Part shown: positions 36,276 to 44,674 of the stretch, piece by piece
Layout: every line of letters begins with the position of its first letter
Numbering within the stretch: position 1 is the stretch's first letter
From: Salifodinibacter halophilus
Lineage (GTDB): Bacteria > Pseudomonadota > Gammaproteobacteria > Nevskiales > Salinisphaeraceae
Direction: 5' to 3'
Assembly: GCA_012999515.1 (NCBI GenBank)
Contig: JABEEB010000001.1
Location: forward strand, 1,302,001 to 1,366,000
Length of the DNA stretch: 64,000 nt
Program-made: the position numbers and the translations under genes
Notes under the pieces: generated by a model
Databases searched by the model: none
What the model saw: only the letters and a program-made list of their open reading frames with translations
Told to the model about the DNA's origin: nothing

Positions 36276-38008
36276 CCCGCGACCTTGACCGTCTCACCAT
36301 CATTAGCGGCGAGTGTCACCGGCGAGGGCGCCACGTTCATGATGTGTAGCGCTTGACGCATCACACGCTTGAACACTGGCGCCGCCACGGTGCCCCCGTA
36401 ATAGGTGCCCTTGGCCGGGTTCTCAACCATCACCAGCGTGACCAGCTCCGGATCGGCAGCCGGCGCCATGCCGATGAAATTCGCACGGTGCGCCGATTTG
36501 GTGTGCTTAGAGCCTTTGACCAAGCGCGCGGTACCGGTCTTACCGGCCACGTCATAGTGCGCCAACCGAGCACGCTCTGCGGTTCCACCTTCTTTCACGA
36601 CGCCGTGCAACAGCCGCCGCATGGTCATCGCCGTTTGTTGGCTGACCACACGCCGCGCCGGTGTATGCACCTGCCCGCCATGCCCAGTGAAAAGCTTAAG
36701 CGACGGCAGCATGCCGTTATTGGCGATCGCAGCGTAAGCTCGCGCCAGTTGTAGCGGTGTTACGCCAACGCCATAGCCATAAGAAGCGGTTGCCGTCTCG
36801 ATCTTGTTCCACTGCGTAAACGGCCGCAGCGTACCGGCACGCTGGCCAGGAAAGTTCACACTGGTCTTCTGGCCGAAGCCAAAATCACGATAGTTCTGCC
36901 AGACCTTTCTGGCCCCCATATCCAAGCCGATATGGGCAGCCCCGATGTTGCTGGATTTCTTCAGAATTCGGGCGATGCCCTCAGTACCGTAGTTATGGGT
37001 ATCGTGGATCGTCAGTTGGCTGTTCAGGCGCCAGTAGCCGCGTGTCTCAATACGCTTGGAAAGCGACCAGACATCCTCGTTCAGCGCCCCCGAGATCAGG
37101 ATCGGCTTGATTGACGAGCCGGGCTCCATGACATCGGTCGCCGGCCGCATCCGGAGCGCGTCCGATGTAATCGAGGACCGGTTATTGGGATTGAAGCTGG
37201 GGACCGAGGCCAACGCCAGGATACGACCGTTATTCGGGTTGAGTACGACAACAGCGCCATTTGAGGCCTGTTGTTTATCGACTGCCTTTTTGAGCGCCCG
37301 ATAGGCAACGGTTTGGATTCGGGCATCGATGGTCAGCTTGACCTTTTGACCCGATTTCGGCGAGTCGAAACCACCGAGGTCATTGACCACATCGCCGAGC
37401 CGATTGGTGACGACGCGCCGCTTACCGGGCGTGCCGGCGAGCGTCTTGTTCGCCGCGCGTTCCACACCCGACAGCCCCTTGCCGTCGATATTGGTCAGCC
37501 CGAGCACTTGGGCAGCTGCCGGCCCGACCGGATAGAAACGCTTGTAGACACGCTTAAAAAATACGCCCGGCGCATTCAGCGACCGGATCTGGTTGGCCTT
37601 GAACGGCGACAACTGTCGCTTGAGGTAATAAAACTGACTGCCGCTATGGGCCTTCAGTTTCTTTTTAAGAACGCGGGTCGAAAGCTCCAGCTTGTCGGCG
37701 ACCGATGCCAGTTTCTCCGACTTGGCCTTAAGCAGCGCCGACGGCACCGCCCAAACGGTTTCGGTGGGCGCGGACAACGCCAACGGCTTGCCATTGCGAT
37801 CGACAATCGCCCCGCGGTTTGCCGAGATATCGAGCGTCTGGATGTGTTGCTCGCGGGCTCGCTTGGTCAAAAAACCATAATCGAGAATCTGCAGCGAAAA
37901 GCCACGCCACGCCAGCACAACTGCCGCCACGACGAACACCAGACTCACCGCCCACGTGCGCCAGCGCGCGGGGGCTGGCAGCGCACCCTTGTTGCCACGC
38001 CGACTCAC
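36272..38008 (-). CDS. ftsI: Septal penicillin-binding protein 3 (FtsI)
   Basis: A 578-residue class B PBP and septal transpeptidase. One N-terminal membrane helix (VSLVFVVAAVVLAW) is followed by the pedestal domain (NRGAIVDRNGKPLA) and the transpeptidase with Ser298 and Lys301 in EPGSSIKP, SSN in KKSSNIGAAH and KTGT in VAGKTGTARLV. It works with FtsW. A GTG start overlaps the ftsL stop. Confidence 0.96.
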   Translation of the reverse strand: MSRRGNKGALPAPARWRTWAVSLVFVVAAVVLAWRGFSLQILDYGFLTKRAREQHIQTLDISANRGAIVDRNGKPLALSAPTETVWAVPSALLKAKSEKLASVADKLELSTRVLKKKLKAHSGSQFYYLKRQLSPFKANQIRSLNAPGVFFKRVYKRFYPVGPAAAQVLGLTNIDGKGLSGVERAANKTLAGTPGKRRVVTNRLGDVVNDLGGFDSPKSGQKVKLTIDARIQTVAYRALKKAVDKQQASNGAVVVLNPNNGRILALASVPSFNPNNRSSITSDALRMRPATDVMEPGSSIKPILISGALNEDVWSLSKRIETRGYWRLNSQLTIHDTHNYGTEGIARILKKSSNIGAAHIGLDMGARKVWQNYRDFGFGQKTSVNFPGQRAGTLRPFTQWNKIETATASYGYGVGVTPLQLARAYAAIANNGMLPSLKLFTGHGGQVHTPARRVVSQQTAMTMRRLLHGVVKEGGTAERARLAHYDVAGKTGTARLVKGSKHTKSAHRANFIGMAPAADPELVTLVMVENPAKGTYYGGTVAAPVFKRVMRQALHIMNVAPSPVTLAANDGETVKVAG

Positions 38009-38274
38009 GAGTGACCCCGCAACACGTAGTACTGCTTCGGCGGACGCATGTTCAGCGAATCACGCGCAATACGGCGCACACGCTCGACATTGGCCCATGT
38101 GCTGTGCTCGAGTTCGAGCTGGGCATGCCGGGCAACGAGCGTACCGTGCTGCGTACGCGCCTCTTGCAGCGCAGTGAAAAGTGAACGAGTCTGGTGTTTG
38201 CTCGCGACAACACCGATCGCACTAGCCGCTATCGCGGCCACCAGGACTATGCCGAGCACCAACTGCCGATTCAC
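38005..38274 (-). CDS. ftsL: Cell division protein FtsL
   Basis: An 89-residue bitopic protein. One membrane helix (VLGIVLVAAIAASAIGVV) is followed by a coiled-coil-prone periplasmic stretch (LQEARTQHGTLVARHAQLELEH) and NVERVRRIARDSLNM. It partners with FtsB and FtsQ. Assigned by size, topology and position between rsmH and ftsI. A GTG start overlaps the rsmH stop. Confidence 0.88.
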   Translation of the reverse strand: MNRQLVLGIVLVAAIAASAIGVVASKHQTRSLFTALQEARTQHGTLVARHAQLELEHSTWANVERVRRIARDSLNMRPPKQYYVLRGHS

Positions 38275-39278
38275 GACTCAACCACCGCATGCTGGGTGCG
38301 CCGCGCACTGCGCATGATCGCGCTGCGAGCGCGTGGGTTGGCGGAAACCTCGTTGGCATCGGGCGCTATCGGCTTGCCGATCAGCTCGAGTGCCGGCAAT
38401 GTCCTATCGGCCATCGGCACCGGCGGCTGCGGCGGGTCTGCCTGATGGCGCAACGCCCGTTTAACAATCCGGTCCTCTTGCGACTGAAAACTGATCACAG
38501 CCAAACGCCCATCGACGGCCAGTGCGCGCACGGCCGCATCCAGCCCACGTTGGAGCGCACCTAGCTCATCGTTGATGAACACCCGCAGCGCGTTGAATGT
38601 TTTCGTCGCCGGGTGTGTAGCGCGACCGCGCGCAACGGGCGCTGGCACCGCTTCAGCCACCGCCGCCGCGAGCTCACCGCTATCGTTAATACGTCCGGCA
38701 GCGCGCTTGGCGACAACCGTGTCCGCGATACGCCGAGCCTGGGCTTCATCGCCGTAACGGCGGATGACCGCTGCCAGTGTGGCGCTATCGACCCGATCCA
38801 ACCAGTCCGCTAGCGACTGGCCGAGCGCGGGGTTCATACGCATATCCAGTGGCCCCGGGTAACGCAGCGAAAAGCCACGCTCAGCCGAGGTCAACTGCGG
38901 CGATGACACGCCGAGATCGAACAATATGCCATCCACACCGCGCGCCGGTGCATGGTTCGCGATCACCTCGGTCAGATCAGCGAAATTAGCCGATTCGAAT
39001 CGCAACCGCGACTCGCTTTGCGCATAAACTTCAGCGGCGCGGGCTGCGTCCGGATCTTGATCAAGGGCGATTACCCGCGCATCGGCTGGCGCGGCATCCA
39101 GCAGCGCGCGGGTGTGGCCGCCGCGCCCGAAAGTCGCATCGACAAACACACCACCCCGCTCAGGCGCCAGCGCCGTGACAGCTTCACGCACGAGCACGGG
39201 CGCATGACCGGCGTCCGAATTGGCAGGCTTCGGATCGGCGGGGCAATCAGTCATGGGACCGACGGCAGCGGCCGTCAC
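38271..39278 (-). CDS. rsmH: 16S rRNA (cytosine1402-N4)-methyltransferase
   Basis: A 335-residue SAM-dependent methyltransferase (old name MraW). HAPVLVREAVTALAPERGGVFVDATFGRGGHTRALL is the N-terminal signature region (only the outline is given), with VDGILFDLGVSSPQL in the middle. It pairs functionally with RsmI, encoded just beyond rnpB, which modifies the same nucleotide. A GTG at 39278 overlaps the mraZ stop; the ATG at 39254 is the alternative start. Confidence 0.95.
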   Translation of the reverse strand: MTAAAVGPMTDCPADPKPANSDAGHAPVLVREAVTALAPERGGVFVDATFGRGGHTRALLDAAPADARVIALDQDPDAARAAEVYAQSESRLRFESANFADLTEVIANHAPARGVDGILFDLGVSSPQLTSAERGFSLRYPGPLDMRMNPALGQSLADWLDRVDSATLAAVIRRYGDEAQARRIADTVVAKRAAGRINDSGELAAAVAEAVPAPVARGRATHPATKTFNALRVFINDELGALQRGLDAAVRALAVDGRLAVISFQSQEDRIVKRALRHQADPPQPPVPMADRTLPALELIGKPIAPDANEVSANPRARSAIMRSARRTQHAVVES

Positions 39279-39736
39279 AGGCTGATATCCATGAGAACGT
39301 CCGGCAATTCACCGGCGTTCGCGTCAGCGGCCAATTCGTCGGCGGTCGACTGGTTGCGGGCTTCGAAGCGCTCCGCATCCCAGAGCTCGAACAGATTGCC
39401 AATGCCCGAGAGCACCGCATGACTGACCAAACCGGCCGACTCACGCAAATTGCTGGGCAACAGGACACGCCCCTGACGGTCCATGTCGACATCCCTGGCG
39501 TTGCCGATGAAAAAGCGTTGAATGTTGCGAACCTTTGGATCGAGGCTGCCGCGGGCCAGAAGTTTCTGCTCGAACGATTCGAACTCACGTGACGGGTAAA
39601 TCAATAAACAGCCGTCCCAGTGTCGTGTGACGACCAGACGCCCCCCGCAGTCATCAGATAAAGGCTGCCGATAAGCGGCCGGCACGGCGAACCGACCCTT
39701 CGTATCAATCGTGACGGGATGTGAGCCTTTGAACAT
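39275..39736 (-). CDS. mraZ: Transcriptional regulator MraZ
   Basis: A 153-residue AbrB-like protein with two repeated domains, each with the DxxGR motif: TIDTKGRFAVPAAYR and DMDRQGRVLLPSNLR. It binds the promoter of its own operon and represses it. The ATG at 39736 gives the standard MFKG start; a GTG one codon upstream is also open. First gene of the dcw operon. Confidence 0.95.
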   Translation of the reverse strand: MFKGSHPVTIDTKGRFAVPAAYRQPLSDDCGGRLVVTRHWDGCLLIYPSREFESFEQKLLARGSLDPKVRNIQRFFIGNARDVDMDRQGRVLLPSNLRESAGLVSHAVLSGIGNLFELWDAERFEARNQSTADELAADANAGELPDVLMDISL

Positions 39737-39745
39737 CACTGGACG

Positions 39746-39770
39746 TCCCTCGTTAACCCACTTTGTCCCA
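39746..39770 (-). promoter_or_regulatory. MraZ operator: three 10-base spaced repeats
   Basis: On the minus strand TGGGA (39766-39770), TGGGT (39756-39760) and AGGGA (39746-39750) occur at exact 10-base steps, with 5-base spacers. This is the known MraZ box arrangement (TGGGN repeats). It lies between the mra promoter and the mraZ start, so bound MraZ would block transcription. Confidence 0.8.
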
Positions 39771-39789
39771 CAATATGCCCTCGGGCACC

Positions 39790-39819
39790 ACTATAGGTGC
39801 GCGCTACTCAAGGTGTCAA
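39790..39819 (-). promoter_or_regulatory. Sigma-70 promoter of the mra/dcw operon
   Basis: A consensus TTGACA -35 (39814-39819) and TATAGT -10 (39790-39795) are spaced by 18 bases on the minus strand, about 55 bases before the mraZ ATG and just upstream of the MraZ repeats. The rest of the 237 bases between mraZ and rnpB shows only a short palindrome near 39902-39920. Confidence 0.8.
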
Positions 39820-39976
39820 CATTGTTTTCAGAACCAGCAGCACACACCTGGTGTCCGGCAGTCCGTCGAAAATCAAATAGTTGGCGTTATTACTGGGAGA
39901 TTGCGTGCCGTGCGGCACGTCTGACGCCTAGGTGGCGCCATGTGGAGGCGCTGCCGGCGTAGCGGCATCGAAGCGC

Positions 39977-40324
39977 GGGGAGCCAGCCGATAAGCCGGGT
40001 TCTGTCGTGCGCGGTCATTCATCTCGGGCTGGCGTCACCGCCAGCCTCGTGCGACCTACCCGAGGCCCGCGCGGGCTACGCGCTGCCTCCTATTCGGTCT
40101 TGCTCCGGATGGGGTTTGCCGTGCCACGAATCGTTACCGATCGCGCGGTGCGCTCTTACCGCACCATTTCACCCTTACCACACGCCGAACGTGCGGCGGT
40201 TTATTTTCTGCTGCACTTTCCGTCAGCTCACGCTGCCCAGGCGTTACCTGGCATCCCGCCCTATGGAGCCCGGACTTTCCTCGACGCCGTTAGACGGCGC
40301 CGCGACCACGTAGCCGACTCCCCG
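39977..40324 (-). ncRNA. rnpB: RNase P RNA (M1 RNA), bacterial type A
   Basis: The minus strand has all the universal RNase P RNA blocks in order: GAGGAAAGTCCGGGCTCCAT near the 5' end, GGTAAGGGTGAAA, GGTAAGAGCGCACCG, AACCCCATCCGGAGCAAG, GGTAGGTCGC, and CAGAACCCGGCTTATCGG at the 3' end. The GGGGAG and CTCCCC ends can pair to form helix P1. It cleaves 5' leaders from tRNA precursors together with RnpA. The location between rsmI and mraZ is common in gammaproteobacteria. Ends are set to within a few bases from the P1 pairing. Confidence 0.95.
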
Positions 40325-40360
40325 CAAGCCTAAGCTTAACACTGCTGCATACACCCGCCG

Positions 40361-41209
40361 CTATTCACGCGCCAGAACCAGCGCACGCTGATAGGCCGCA
40401 TTACGGGCCACACCCAACGTCCGCGCGGCAATCCGGGCAGCCTCGCGCGTACCGGTCAAAGCCACCAGTTCGGTCAAAAGAGCGTCCAGATCGGCCGTCG
40501 GGGACTTGTCGGTCGCGCGTGCGGCGCCCGCGACGCAGACGACGAACTCGCCGCGTGTACGGTTGGCGTCTGCATCGACCCAAGCGACCCCATCGGCCAA
40601 ATCAAGCTGGGCAGACTCCTCGAACCGCTTGGTGAGCTCTCGCGCGACGGCGATGCGACGCTCATCACCGAACGCATCCCGGCAGTCGGCCAGCATCGCG
40701 CGCATGCGGCGCCCCGCTTCGTAGAAAATCAGAGTACGGGACTCGTCGGCCAGCGCCGCGAGCCGGCGACGCCTGGCCACCGAGCGTGCGGGTAAAAACC
40801 CCTCGAAAACAAAGCGATCAGTCGGCAAACCAGAAACTGACAACGCAGCTATCGCTGCACACGGCCCAGCAACAGGCCGCACATCAATGCCATGGGCACG
40901 CGCGCCGCGTATCAATTCAAAGCCAGGGTCGCTGATACCCGGTGTACCTGCATCGCTAACCAACGCCACCGACTGCCCTGCTGCCAGCCGATTAAGAAGT
41001 GAGCGCCAGCGCGCGGCATCGCTATGCTCGTGGAGCGATTCCAGCGGTGTATCGATGGCGAAATCTCGCAATAACACGCCGGTATGGCGGGTGTCTTCGG
41101 CCGCGACGGCATCAACCGCAGCCAGCATCTCACGCGCTCTCGCGCTCAACTCGCCCCGATTACCGATCGGCGTAGCCACAACATAGAGCGTACCGGCTCT
41201 AGCCGTCAT
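40361..41209 (-). CDS. rsmI: 16S rRNA (cytidine1402-2'-O)-methyltransferase
   Basis: A 282-residue tetrapyrrole-methylase-fold enzyme. The N-terminal TLYVVATPIGNRGELSARA and VAAEDTRHTGVLL, then LVSDAGTPGISDPGF and the SVSGLPTDRFVFEGFLP segment are diagnostic. It acts on the same 16S nucleotide as RsmH. Divergent from lpoA, as in E. coli. Confidence 0.95.
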   Translation of the reverse strand: MTARAGTLYVVATPIGNRGELSARAREMLAAVDAVAAEDTRHTGVLLRDFAIDTPLESLHEHSDAARWRSLLNRLAAGQSVALVSDAGTPGISDPGFELIRGARAHGIDVRPVAGPCAAIAALSVSGLPTDRFVFEGFLPARSVARRRRLAALADESRTLIFYEAGRRMRAMLADCRDAFGDERRIAVARELTKRFEESAQLDLADGVAWVDADANRTRGEFVVCVAGAARATDKSPTADLDALLTELVALTGTREAARIAARTLGVARNAAYQRALVLARE

Positions 41210-41241
41210 TGGATGTGCTTGGGGTTGCCAACAAACTTGCC

Positions 41242-41269
41242 TCGAACTTTAAACTCGTACTGCTATTAT
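41242..41269 (+). promoter_or_regulatory. Candidate promoter for lpoA-yraN
   Basis: A good -10 element TATTAT (41264-41269) with a weak -35 TCGAAC (41242-41247) at 16 bases. The predicted start is about 43 bases before the lpoA ATG. Only the -10 is convincing. Confidence 0.4.
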
Positions 41270-41318
41270 GCAGATACACCACGCGGGGGATGGTTTCGAT
41301 ACGGGAGAGCTTGGGGCC

Positions 41319-43184
41319 ATGACAACGCGACGCGCGCACACTTTTTCGGTTTTTGTCGTCCTATCACTAGCATTGGTGGTGGCTGGATGCGCTGGGCACA
41401 CCCCGCAGCCAACCGGGCACCACAGTGATCAAGCGGCGACCAAGGCACGCCGCGCCGGCCACCATGAGCTGGCAACTCGGCGCTACCAAAACCTCGCGGA
41501 CAACGCTGGTTCGGCTGCCGAGAAAAACCATTGGCAGCTTCAGGCTGTGCTCAGCTCAAACCAGGCCGAACATTTTGCGCGGGCACAAAAGCTGATCACC
41601 GCGATCGATCCGAAACGACTTAGCGACGCGGACAAAGCGCTCTACCGCCTGGCTCGAACCGAAAACCAAAGCGCCGGACAATCCGCCAAGGCGCGCTTGA
41701 ACTCGCTGCCCACGCCAGACGCCCAAACCCCTGACCGCGTCGCCGCAAGAATCCTGATTGCACGCGCCAAGGCAGCGTTTGCCGCTGGCAACACACGCAC
41801 CGGATTTGAGTCCCTGGTCGCACGCGGTCGTCGACTCAACAGTGACAAGGCGCAATACGCCAATAACAAGCGAATTTTCAAACACGCTCGCACGGCCGAT
41901 ACCAGCCAAATCAACGTGAAAGACCGCAAGGTTATACGCGGGTGGCTGCGCCTCGGCACGATCGCGCGCCGTGTGTACCCGAGCGCCGATGCACGCGACC
42001 GCGCACTCGGGCGCTGGGTTCATAACTTTTCGGACCACCCAGCGAGCGGACGCTTTCTAAGCCAAGAACTCGGCTTTGACAAAAGCCAGCAGGCCGAGGC
42101 TCGACATCTGGCACAACAAGGCGGCAGCGCCAAAATAAGTGCGCCGGCCAGCAAGCAGGTCGCGCTCGCCCTGCCACTATCGGGGCGTTACAAAAACGCC
42201 GCCAGTGCGATACGCGACGGCTATAAGTTTGCCGCAGAGCGCGCCGATCAATCACTCCCACCGCCGCTTATCTGGAACACAACGGATATCAATGCGTCCC
42301 AAATGACTCGACGCGCCCAGCAGCGCAACATCGGCGTCGTGATTGGTCCGCTACGCAAGGCAGCAACCACCGCACTGGCACAAACCCCGGACTCAACCCG
42401 CGTCATCGCACTCAACCGCAGTAAACAACCACCCAAGCGCGCCGGGTTTTATCAGTTCGGGGTACAACCCACCGACGAGGCACGTACAGCCGCTCGACAA
42501 GCCCTGGCTAAAGGGTGGCACCGAGCACTCGTGCTAGTGCCCGACAGCGATCGCGGGCAACGGATCACGCGCGCCTTTCAATCACAGTTCCAAGACGACG
42601 GCGGCAAGATCGTGGCCAGTGCACGCTACGCCCCCAATGGCACCGACCACGGCAATGTCATTAAACGCTTACTGGGCGGGTATAAAACCCAACAACACCG
42701 CAACCCACGCAATATCGACTTCATCTTCGTGGCCGCCGCACCTCGTCAAGGCCGCCTGATCCGCAGCCAGCTGCGCTACAACCACGCTACTGGCTTGCCG
42801 ATGGTGGCCACGGGATTGATTTACTCCGGCACGCCCAAACCGAAAAAAGACGTGGATTTAAACGGCGTGTATTTCGTCGACATGCCTTGGCGCATCGACA
42901 ACAGCCAGCAACTGACCCAAAACCGTGATGCCGCGCGGCAACAATATCCCAATGCAACCGACTACAGCCGTTTATTCGCACTCGGCATGGACAGTTATCG
43001 CCTGGCGGCGACAATGGCGCGCGATGGCTTGAGCGCCAGCACCCGGATCGGCGGCGTCACGGGCCAGCTCACCATTGACGACAGCGGGGTGATTCACCGC
43101 CATTTGGCCTGGGCACGCTTCGTCAACGGTCGGCCCAAATTGCTGTCGATGCCGAAAACCGGCGACACAACGTGCTGTCAGTAG
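41319..43184 (+). CDS. lpoA: Penicillin-binding protein activator LpoA
   Basis: A 621-residue outer membrane lipoprotein. The ATG at 41319 gives a signal peptide ending in the lipobox LVVAGC; an upstream in-frame start at 41268 would spoil it. An N-terminal helical TPR-like part (ARRAGHHELATRRYQNLADNAG) is followed by a periplasmic-binding-protein-like domain (VALALPLSGRYKNAASAIRDGY to the end). LpoA activates PBP1A from outside the peptidoglycan. The protein is unusually rich in Asn, Gln and Lys. The gene lies between rsmI and yraN, the usual place. Confidence 0.92.
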   Translation: MTTRRAHTFSVFVVLSLALVVAGCAGHTPQPTGHHSDQAATKARRAGHHELATRRYQNLADNAGSAAEKNHWQLQAVLSSNQAEHFARAQKLITAIDPKRLSDADKALYRLARTENQSAGQSAKARLNSLPTPDAQTPDRVAARILIARAKAAFAAGNTRTGFESLVARGRRLNSDKAQYANNKRIFKHARTADTSQINVKDRKVIRGWLRLGTIARRVYPSADARDRALGRWVHNFSDHPASGRFLSQELGFDKSQQAEARHLAQQGGSAKISAPASKQVALALPLSGRYKNAASAIRDGYKFAAERADQSLPPPLIWNTTDINASQMTRRAQQRNIGVVIGPLRKAATTALAQTPDSTRVIALNRSKQPPKRAGFYQFGVQPTDEARTAARQALAKGWHRALVLVPDSDRGQRITRAFQSQFQDDGGKIVASARYAPNGTDHGNVIKRLLGGYKTQQHRNPRNIDFIFVAAAPRQGRLIRSQLRYNHATGLPMVATGLIYSGTPKPKKDVDLNGVYFVDMPWRIDNSQQLTQNRDAARQQYPNATDYSRLFALGMDSYRLAATMARDGLSASTRIGGVTGQLTIDDSGVIHRHLAWARFVNGRPKLLSMPKTGDTTCCQ

Positions 43185-43552
43185 CCAAACGCCGGGCAGC
43201 ACGTGCCCATCGCGCCGGACAGACTGCCGAACGCGCCGTCGATCAAGCCGCACAAGCCGCCGGATGGCAGCAGATAGCGGCCAATTACCGCGCCCGCGGG
43301 GGCGAGCTGGATCGGGTTTATATCGGTAACGGCTACCTGATCGTGGTGGAAGTCCGCTACCGCAGCCGCAACGACTACGGCCGCGCGGTGGAAACAGTGA
43401 CCACGACCAAGCAGGCACGCATTATCCGCGCGACCCGCCAGTTACTGGCCACGAACGCCGACTACACAACGTATCCGGTGCGTTTCGACGTCGTCGGTGT
43501 CGACGCCGCTGGCCAACTTGAGTGGATCGAGAACGCGTTCGACGCCGTTTGA
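43172..43552 (+). CDS. yraN: UPF0102 family endonuclease-like protein YraN
   Basis: A 126-residue protein with the restriction-endonuclease-like core: GQTAERAVDQAAQAAGW, YRARGGELDRVYIGNGYLI and VVEVRYRSRNDYG, equivalent to the GEIDLI...FVEVK pattern. The family's function is unproven. A GTG at 43172 overlaps the lpoA stop by 13 bases. It ends 23 bases from sspB, convergent. Confidence 0.88.
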   Translation: MLSVAKRRAARAHRAGQTAERAVDQAAQAAGWQQIAANYRARGGELDRVYIGNGYLIVVEVRYRSRNDYGRAVETVTTTKQARIIRATRQLLATNADYTTYPVRFDVVGVDAAGQLEWIENAFDAV

Positions 43553-43575
43553 CCGGCCTCGCCCCAGTTCGGCGC

Positions 43576-43983
43576 CTACTTCACGACCTTCAGGTGCGCG
43601 CGGCGATCGTCGACGTTATCGGCCTCGTCTTCGGTCGACGCCGCCGCATCTTCCGAAGTGTCCTCGGCGTCGCCGAAGAGCATGCCCTCGCCGTTTTCAC
43701 GCGCATAGAGCGCCAGCACGGCGCCAGGCGGGATGCAAACGTCGAAATTGTCACCGGAAAACCGTGCCGAAAATGAGATTTCGTTGTTGTCCAGGCTCAG
43801 ATCGCGAACCGCGCTGGGCGCAACGTTGACCGTGATCTTGTTTTCCTCGGTCACGAACTGACGCGGCACGATGACACGCGGTGCATCGGCCGCCACCAGC
43901 AGATGGGGCGTCAGTCCGTTGTCGAGCACCCAGTCGTAGAGGGCGCGGATCAGATAGGGGCGGCGCGAGCTCAATTCGGCCAT
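43576..43983 (-). CDS. sspB: ClpXP protease specificity-enhancing factor SspB
   Basis: A 135-residue adaptor that brings ssrA-tagged proteins to ClpXP. The N-terminal dimer domain (RRPYLIRALYDWVLDNGLTPHLLV, outline only) is followed by the beta-rich substrate part (NEISFSARFSG), an acidic flexible tail and the ClpX-binding end HLKVVK. It follows sspA by 18 bases. Confidence 0.93.
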   Translation of the reverse strand: MAELSSRRPYLIRALYDWVLDNGLTPHLLVAADAPRVIVPRQFVTEENKITVNVAPSAVRDLSLDNNEISFSARFSGDNFDVCIPPGAVLALYARENGEGMLFGDAEDTSEDAAASTEDEADNVDDRRAHLKVVK

Positions 43984-44001
43984 TACCAGACTCCGATGTG
44001 T

Positions 44002-44643
44002 TCAGCGGGCGATCGCGGGCGCCATACGGGCCTCGGCCGATGACAGGCTAGCGCTGAAGCCGCTGCGCCTGAACAATCGGGCCGCATAGTCCCGCCATGC
44101 GTTGTCGCGATCATCTTTGTTCCTGCTGTTCAATGATAACCCGAACTGGTCGACGCGCCACAACAACGGCGCCAAGCTGCAATCGAGCAGCGACAGACCA
44201 TCACCGGACGTGCGCAGCGCACCGACATCGGTCACGATCAGCTGAAGCCAGTCGGCGAGCGCGCGTTTATTGCGCGCGGTCGATCCTTCACCGAGGTCGA
44301 GCGCATCGGCCAGCGGATAAGCACGCGACTCGATACGGTCAAGCAACATTCGGTGCCGCGCGCGATCCAACGGCTCAGTCGGCAACAGCGGTGGATACGG
44401 ATAGCGTTCGTCGAGGTAGGCCACCAGCGTACGTGTACCGAATACGCTGGCACCGCGATCGACCAAGGTCGGCACACTCGATTCAGGGTTGACCGCGGCC
44501 AGCTCATCGCTTGGCTCGTCCGGGTCGATGTTCGCGATCCGGACACGCGCTTCCTTTTCGGCCAGCACCAGTCGCGCGCGATGGCAATAGACACAGGTCG
44601 GCGCCGAATAGAGCGTCAATTGCGCTCGGTCGCGCATGCTCAT
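44002..44643 (-). CDS. sspA: Stringent starvation protein A (GST-fold)
   Basis: A 213-residue GST-fold protein that binds RNA polymerase in stationary phase and under stress. LTLYSAPTCVYCHRARLVLAEK is the thioredoxin-like start; NPESSVPTLVDRG is the glutathione-domain proline loop, and LDERYPYPPLLP follows. Odd: it has a CVYC motif where E. coli SspA has no CxxC, so a redox role is possible. The pairing with sspB supports the identity. Confidence 0.85.
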   Translation of the reverse strand: MSMRDRAQLTLYSAPTCVYCHRARLVLAEKEARVRIANIDPDEPSDELAAVNPESSVPTLVDRGASVFGTRTLVAYLDERYPYPPLLPTEPLDRARHRMLLDRIESRAYPLADALDLGEGSTARNKRALADWLQLIVTDVGALRTSGDGLSLLDCSLAPLLWRVDQFGLSLNSRNKDDRDNAWRDYAARLFRRSGFSASLSSAEARMAPAIAR

Positions 44644-44674
44644 CGCGCGGTCAGTACGTCGCTGTCGCGAGGCG

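Noticed and set aside
39902-39920. Short palindrome downstream of rnpB as its terminator
   Set aside because: The stem is about 7 pairs and is not followed by Ts on the minus strand; it is also about 60 bases past the RNA end.
39932-40333. Plus-strand open frame over the rnpB region
   Set aside because: It is antisense to the RNase P RNA, whose conserved blocks explain the sequence.
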